Part shown: positions 42,231 through 46,721 of the stretch, piece after piece
Layout: each line of letters begins with the position of its first letter
Numbering within the stretch: the stretch's first letter is position 1
Source of the DNA: Planctomycetaceae bacterium
Lineage (GTDB): Bacteria; Planctomycetota; Planctomycetia; Planctomycetales; Planctomycetaceae
Assembly: GCA_021732995.1 (NCBI GenBank)
Contig: JAKFWA010000019.1
Span: 1-46,721 of the forward strand
Length of the DNA: 46,721 nucleotides
Direction of reading: 5' to 3'
Translations under genes and position numbers: made by a program
Notes under the pieces: model-generated
Databases searched by the model: none
Seen by the model: only the letters and a program-made list of their open reading frames with translations
Told to the model about the DNA's origin: nothing

Positions 42231-42962
42231 TTATAAGTAGGGTTCGAGTTGTTCCTTCAAATTCTCACGAGCGCGTGTCAGCAGTGACTTCACCGCCTGC
42301 ACGCTGAGATCCATCGCCGCGGCGATGTCGATGTAACTCATCTCTTCAAACTTATTGAGGAGCAGGGCCATTCGCTGCCGCTCGTTCAACGACTCCATCG
42401 CCTGCCGCACCACCTGCCGCAGTTCGCTCTTGTCGAGTTGCCGCGAAGGCATGAGCCCCGACTTCTCTGCCGCGAAGTTGATTGCCGGATTGACGGGATT
42501 GGATTCCGTTCCATGCAAGGCCACTTCCTTGCGAGTCGCCGAACTTCGTTTCTTGTTGATCGCCAGGTTGTTCGCAATGTGAAACAGCCACGTCGAAAAC
42601 TTGGCCGTCGGTTCGTAACGTTTGCGGGCGCGATACACCCGCAGGAAGACTTCTTGAGCAAGATCCTCGGCAGCCTGCGGCTCTCCGAGCAGGTGCGAGA
42701 AAATGCTGATGATGCGATCCTGGTACGCCTCGACCAGCTCTTCAAACGCGGAATCATCGCCATTCCGCACGCGCAGCATGCGCTGCACGTCGGGGTCGCG
42801 GTGATAGACAGAAAACTCAGCTTCCGTAGCGGTCACTGGGATTGGTCTTTGACGAGATGCGGAACCAGGTACGGCAATGAAACCCGGCTGCAGGCCCAAA
42901 GTTTCGGCCGGATCATAGTCAGACCGATCCGCAACCGGGAACGCAGCCGAACTGGCGAACAT
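42231..42962 (-). CDS. ECF-type RNA polymerase sigma factor
   Basis: 243 residues. Region 2 is clear (DDSAFEELVEAYQDRIISIF, QAAEDLAQEVFLRVYRARKRYE and FSTWLFHIANNLAINKKR), as is region 4 (LNERQRMALLLNKFEEMSY, IDIAAAMDLSVQAVKSLLTRARENLKEQL). About 60 residues precede region 2, longer than most ECF sigma factors, with no evident motif; a later start cannot be excluded. It starts 30 bases after the ATPase stop, and is followed by the anti-sigma gene, so the whole run ATPase, sigma, anti-sigma, proline-rich protein may be one transcript. Confidence 0.93.
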   Translation of the reverse strand: MFASSAAFPVADRSDYDPAETLGLQPGFIAVPGSASRQRPIPVTATEAEFSVYHRDPDVQRMLRVRNGDDSAFEELVEAYQDRIISIFSHLLGEPQAAEDLAQEVFLRVYRARKRYEPTAKFSTWLFHIANNLAINKKRSSATRKEVALHGTESNPVNPAINFAAEKSGLMPSRQLDKSELRQVVRQAMESLNERQRMALLLNKFEEMSYIDIAAAMDLSVQAVKSLLTRARENLKEQLEPYL

Positions 42963-42992
42963 CGCCGTCCCGCAAATTCACAGTGAATCCGC

Positions 42993-45623
42993 TTAACGGC
43001 GTCGGTACGCCACGGCCTTGGTCACTTCCGCCGCGACGAATCCGAAACCAGCCGCTGCCAGTGAGATCAGGAAGTCGCTGGCGCCCAGCGGCGTCGTGTG
43101 AAAGATCTTGGCCAGCGCCGGGACGTAGATCACCGCGAGCTGCAATGCCGCACCAGTCGCAACTGCCAGAATCAGCCACGGGTTGCTCCACGGTGAGACG
43201 GACCAGGCCGCGTGATGTCGTACTCGTACCGATAGCACAAACAGCAATTGAGCGAACGACAGCGCCGCGAACACCATCGTCCGCGCTCGCTTGAGGTTGT
43301 CTGCTTCGGAATGATTGGCCCACAAGAACACGGCCAGGCAGGCCAGTGACATCAGACTCGCGAAAATCGTAATGCGCCAGCCCAGGCCATCGTCGAAGAG
43401 ACCTGCGTCGCGACGTCGCGGCTTGCGCTTCATGACGCCGTCTTCAGCGGGCTCAAACCCCAGGGCAATGGCGGGCAATCCGTCCGTCACCAGATTGATC
43501 CACAGAATGTGAATGGGCATCAATGGCAACGGCATGCCGAGCACCAGCGCCATAAACAACACCAGCACTTCGGCCATGTTGCCCGTCAGCAAATAGGCTG
43601 CGAACTTGCGAATGTTGTCGAAGACGACGCGGCCTTCTTCGACGGCTGCGACGATCGTTGTGAAGTTGTCGTCAGCCAGGATCATGGCCGCCGATTCGCG
43701 AGCCACGTCGGTGCCGGTCACGCCCATCGCCACACCGATGTCCGCCTGCTTCAGCGCCGGAGCGTCGTTCACTCCATCGCCGGTCATCGCGACGACAGCA
43801 TCATGAGCCTGCAGTGCTTTCACGATCCGCAGCTTGTGCTCAGGGGCAACACGCGCGTAGACCGACACACTGGGCACACCAGCGAACAACTCCTCATCCG
43901 ATAGGCTATCCAGTTCGGAACCCGTCAACACTTCGTCGCCCGGCTGCCGGAGCTGCAGTTCCTCAGCGATGGCGCGCGCGGTGCCCGGATGATCGCCCGT
44001 GATCATCACCACGCGAATACCTGCGCTGCGACAATTTTGAATCGCCTCGGACGCCTCGGGACGCACGGGATCAACGATTCCGATTAGACCCAGCAGCTTC
44101 AGGTTGGACTCGGTTGCTTCCTCGTCCGGCAAATCCTCGCCCGACCAGGGCTTGGTCGCCACAGCCAGCATGCGCCGTCCACGCGAAGCGAACTTGGAGG
44201 CGTCTTCCGTCAGAGCCAGTACGCGCTCGTCAGGTGAGCAGAGGGCAAGCACTTGCTCGGCGGCACCCTTCACGATCAGCGAACGCGAACCATCCGATCG
44301 TGCATGCAGCGTCGCCATGCGTTTGCGAGCCGAACTGAAGGGCAATTCGTCCAGCCGAGTCTCCGTAGTCTTCAGCTCGCGAACATTGATTCCGGCTTCC
44401 TGAGCCGCGTTGATGATCGCCTTCTCCGTCGCCGAGCCACTGACGGTTCCGTCCGCATTCACTTCAGAGTTGTTGCACAGCGCGGCAGCTTCCAGCAGTT
44501 CGCGTTTCGCCCGTTCTTCGTTCTCGACAGCGGGCAGCACATCCATCACAGCCATACGATTTTGGGTCAGCGTGCCAGTCTTATCGCTGCAGATCACATT
44601 CACCGACCCGAGCGTCTCCACCGCCGGTAGCCGACGAATGATCGCGCGCCGCGCGGACATGCGTTGAGATCCCAACGACAAGGCGACGGTGATCACCGCC
44701 GGCAATCCTTCCGGGATGGCGGCAACCGCCAGACTGACCGACGTCAGCAGCAAAGTGCTGAAGAGTGCCCCGTTCCACTGACTGCGGTCTTCGCGAAGCA
44801 AACCGATCGCGAACAACAGGCCCGCCACCAGGAGCACCACAACCGCAAGCTGGCGGCTCAGTATCGACAACCGAGCTTGCAGTGGCGTCTGACGGGATTC
44901 CGGGTTCTGTAGCAGCGCGGCCACCTTACCCAGTTCCGTCTGCATGCCGGTCGCAGTCACAATCGCGCGGCCATGCCCGAGCATCGCTGCCGTGCCGCTG
45001 TGCACCATGCAGAGGCGATCCGGCAACGCAGTCTCCACTGCAGCCCGTTCGAGCATCTTTTCAACCGGCAACGATTCTCCGGTGAGAGGCGATTCATCGA
45101 CCTGCAAGTCGACGCACTCCAGCAGACGGCCATCGGCGGGAATCAGATTTCCAGCGACCAGTTCCATGACGTCGCCGGGCACCAGCTCCGCGACCGGCAC
45201 TTCCACCAGATGACCTCCGCGCCAGACGTGAGCAGCGGGTTGACTCAGCTTCTTCAACGCGGCGACTGCTTGCTCGGCGCGCCACTCCTGAAAGAATCCG
45301 ATCACCGCATTGGCCACAACAATGATCGCGATCAAGACCGCGTCTTCCCATTCGCCGATGAGGGCACTGATGACCGCCGCCGCCGCCAGCAAACCAATCA
45401 TCAGATCCTTGAACTGATCGATGAACAGTTCCAGCGGCGACACCGCCGCTTCGGACTGCAGTTGATTCAGCCCATAATGAGCCTGTCGGTCGACCGCCTC
45501 TTGAGGCGTCAATCCGGAAGCACTTGAGCCGAGTCGGGCGAGCACTTCGGCTGGTTCCATCGACCAGGGCGCAGCGTTGCTCGGATCTACGTCGGTAGTT
45601 TTCGAGTCAGCAGTCACATCCAA
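42993..45623 (-). CDS. P2A-type cation (calcium) ATPase
   Basis: 876 residues. All P-type ATPase hallmarks are present: TGES (181-184), the transmembrane PEGLP (304-308) typical of calcium and related pumps, the phosphorylated D347 in CSDKTGTLTQN, and TGDGVNDAPALK. About ten membrane helices are seen, including FDNIRKFAAYLLTGNMAEVL preceding the C-terminal group and WINLVTDGLPAIALGFEP. This organisation matches SERCA/PMR1-like P2A pumps that export calcium or manganese. The frame begins with a TTG at 45623; a GTG two codons later is equally possible. It precedes the sigma-factor gene by 30 bases. Confidence 0.93.
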   Translation of the reverse strand: MDVTADSKTTDVDPSNAAPWSMEPAEVLARLGSSASGLTPQEAVDRQAHYGLNQLQSEAAVSPLELFIDQFKDLMIGLLAAAAVISALIGEWEDAVLIAIIVVANAVIGFFQEWRAEQAVAALKKLSQPAAHVWRGGHLVEVPVAELVPGDVMELVAGNLIPADGRLLECVDLQVDESPLTGESLPVEKMLERAAVETALPDRLCMVHSGTAAMLGHGRAIVTATGMQTELGKVAALLQNPESRQTPLQARLSILSRQLAVVVLLVAGLLFAIGLLREDRSQWNGALFSTLLLTSVSLAVAAIPEGLPAVITVALSLGSQRMSARRAIIRRLPAVETLGSVNVICSDKTGTLTQNRMAVMDVLPAVENEERAKRELLEAAALCNNSEVNADGTVSGSATEKAIINAAQEAGINVRELKTTETRLDELPFSSARKRMATLHARSDGSRSLIVKGAAEQVLALCSPDERVLALTEDASKFASRGRRMLAVATKPWSGEDLPDEEATESNLKLLGLIGIVDPVRPEASEAIQNCRSAGIRVVMITGDHPGTARAIAEELQLRQPGDEVLTGSELDSLSDEELFAGVPSVSVYARVAPEHKLRIVKALQAHDAVVAMTGDGVNDAPALKQADIGVAMGVTGTDVARESAAMILADDNFTTIVAAVEEGRVVFDNIRKFAAYLLTGNMAEVLVLFMALVLGMPLPLMPIHILWINLVTDGLPAIALGFEPAEDGVMKRKPRRRDAGLFDDGLGWRITIFASLMSLACLAVFLWANHSEADNLKRARTMVFAALSFAQLLFVLSVRVRHHAAWSVSPWSNPWLILAVATGAALQLAVIYVPALAKIFHTTPLGASDFLISLAAAGFGFVAAEVTKAVAYRRR

Positions 45624-45977
45624 GGTTCCCGTCCAAGACTGATTCGCTTTCCGAGCAGGAAACTAAATCGCTCATCACACTGGCAGATCTCGCTCTCGCC
45701 GCAAGTCTCTCACTAAGAATCCTTTAAGAGAATCGAAGTCAGAAGAAATGCTCGTCTTCGAGATTCCGTAGCTTACGAACGAAACGGCGAAACAGCCGAC
45801 AAGGAACGAAGGAAAGCAACAAAAGTTCTCAGGAATGAAACCGATTCAAATCGCCGGCTCCATACCCGCTGAGTGACTGCTGATTGGGAACCGAGTCTGA
45901 AAAACGAAACAGCCCGCAGGATCAAATCCATGCGGGCTGTTTCGTGTGGTCGATTTGTGAGCAGGCAAGATTCGCGA
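45624..45977. other. intergenic region with terminator
   Basis: About 350 bases between the ATPase gene and the carboxypeptidase-regulatory-like gene, both minus strand. It holds the strong hairpin at 45905-45944 and should hold the ATPase promoter. No gene is seen. Confidence 0.6.
45900..45944 (-). terminator. rho-independent terminator
   Basis: Perfect 14-base arms (45905-45918 and 45931-45944, cgaaacagcccgca and complement) around a 12-base loop, followed on the minus strand by a short T-run. It lies 33 bases after the stop of the gene at 45978-46520 and should end its transcript. Confidence 0.88.
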
Positions 45978-46520
45978 TTACGGCGAATTCTGCTGCTGTT
46001 CGAGCTGCTTCTCGAGATCGTTGACTTTGTCAGCGTTGGCAATCGCGAGACCCAGGCCCGCACCGCCCGCGGCAAGGCCAATTACGCCGAGCGCGCCCGA
46101 GGCATCCATACCGGTCTGAGCCCGTACGACGCGCGGTCCGCCGGTAACCAGCAAGGCTTGTTTCTTGGCAGAGTTTGGTGCTGTCTCAGCCGACCAGGCT
46201 CGCACCAGAGCGCCCTGATTGCCGGACGAAACCTGATAGACACCGCTCTTCTCGGTCTTCAGTTCAAACTTACCCTTGGTGTCGGTGGTTGCCGTGGCCA
46301 GTTCTTTCTTGCCTTGGCTGAGCACAACCTTCTTGGCTGGCAATGGCTTGCCTTGGGCATCCACAAGAATGCCCGACAGGGTGCCCTTTTCGGTGAGCAC
46401 AATGTCAACCGCTGCTGCTGCCTTGGGAGCATCAGCCGCAGTCACGGGCTGAACGCCCAGTGAGGAACCGAACCAGGCAGCGAATGCTGCCACCAACATG
46501 GCAAGACGACTGAGCTTCAT
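45978..46520 (-). CDS. exported carboxypeptidase-regulatory-like protein
   Basis: 180 residues. Signal peptide (KLSRLAMLVAAFAAWFGSSLG...TAA), then a carboxypeptidase regulatory/transthyretin-like fold: GTLSGILVDAQGKPLPAKKVVLSQGKKELATATTD and GKFELKTEKSGVYQVSS. A glycine-rich hydrophobic segment (ALGVIGLAAGGAGLGLAIA) could be a second membrane helix and is followed by a short Gln/Glu coiled coil (KVNDLEKQLEQQQ). Such proteins are common in planctomycete envelopes; the role is unknown. The ATG at 46520 has AAGGAG about eight bases upstream. It ends at a perfect terminator. Confidence 0.82.
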   Translation of the reverse strand: MKLSRLAMLVAAFAAWFGSSLGVQPVTAADAPKAAAAVDIVLTEKGTLSGILVDAQGKPLPAKKVVLSQGKKELATATTDTKGKFELKTEKSGVYQVSSGNQGALVRAWSAETAPNSAKKQALLVTGGPRVVRAQTGMDASGALGVIGLAAGGAGLGLAIANADKVNDLEKQLEQQQNSP

Positions 46521-46721
46521 GGAAAGACTCCTTACAGGGCGCGACGAACGACTGGCTGTTCGCCACAGATGTGTTTTGTGGGAGGGGTGGGAGGGAGTGC
46601 TGTGCTGAAACGGAATGGACAGAACAGAGACGGCCCGAAGCGGACAGGAAGGGTGCGTGAGACGGTGCTGAATTGCGCGGAACAGCAACGCATCAAGCGG
46701 TGCCGGATTGAGAAGCCGGCG

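Noticed and set aside
1-46721. tRNA, rRNA or known riboswitch
   Set aside because: No cloverleaf ending in CCA-type acceptor pairs, no rRNA-like conserved block and no recognised riboswitch core was found by eye; a dedicated scan would be needed to be certain.

Overview
The window looks like a piece of a planctomycete chromosome (phylum Planctomycetota, probably order Planctomycetales). The main reason is a set of gene families that are hallmarks of that group: a DUF1549/DUF1553 protein with a planctomycete-type cytochrome motif next to a Tat-exported DUF1501 protein, two secreted PQQ-like beta-propeller proteins, a VIT-VWA protein, a DUF4159 membrane protein in an ExbB/ExbD operon, and a secreted terpenoid-cyclase-fold protein. 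I saw no rRNA, tRNA, CRISPR array or phage. The species cannot be named from the sequence alone.

Layout. 1-6.0 kb: a paired palindromic repeat, a zinc-ribbon methyltransferase, an orphan CheX-like protein, three small genes (zinc ribbon, SnoaL-like, two-helix membrane protein) and a large VIT-VWA protein that ends at a bidirectional terminator. 6.1-11.2 kb: an HtrA-type protease, a TPR protein, a secreted alpha/alpha-toroid protein, and a fused double class II aldolase whose second half has lost its metal ligands. 11.2-14.5 kb: a repeat-bearing spacer, then ispA and dxs, which abut exactly (TAA then ATG) and supply isoprenoid precursors. 14.6-16.4 kb: a nucleotidyltransferase-like/XRE gene pair with toxin-antitoxin architecture, followed by debris that includes an inverted, frameshifted copy of the XRE gene's 3' part.

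16.4-26.5 kb: a secreted neutral-ceramidase-like hydrolase; a five-gene operon ExbB, ExbD, ExbD, single-helix protein, DUF4159 (a probable proton-motive-force-driven envelope machine); a membrane-anchored MutS-like ATPase; a PQQ-propeller protein; and a PIN-toxin/antitoxin pair. 26.5-31.1 kb: a second PQQ-propeller protein with a lectin-like C-terminus, a GNAT acetyltransferase, two small membrane proteins and the 3' end of an IS3-family element. 31.2-39.1 kb: the DUF1501 and DUF1549/DUF1553 pair, a HEAT-repeat protein, a second palindromic repeat, a tiny Cys-containing membrane protein and a caspase-fold protein without the usual nucleophile motif. 39.2-46.7 kb: an RlmM-like rRNA methyltransferase, then a co-directional run of a P2A-type calcium ATPase, ECF sigma factor, anti-sigma factor and proline-rich membrane protein, and finally a secreted carboxypeptidase-regulatory-like protein.

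Most genes lie on the minus strand. The strongest candidates for something little described are the nucleotidyltransferase/XRE pair with its decayed inverted copy, the half-dead double aldolase, the ExbBDD-DUF4159 operon and the caspase-like protein. All functional statements rest on motif recognition by eye, without database searches.
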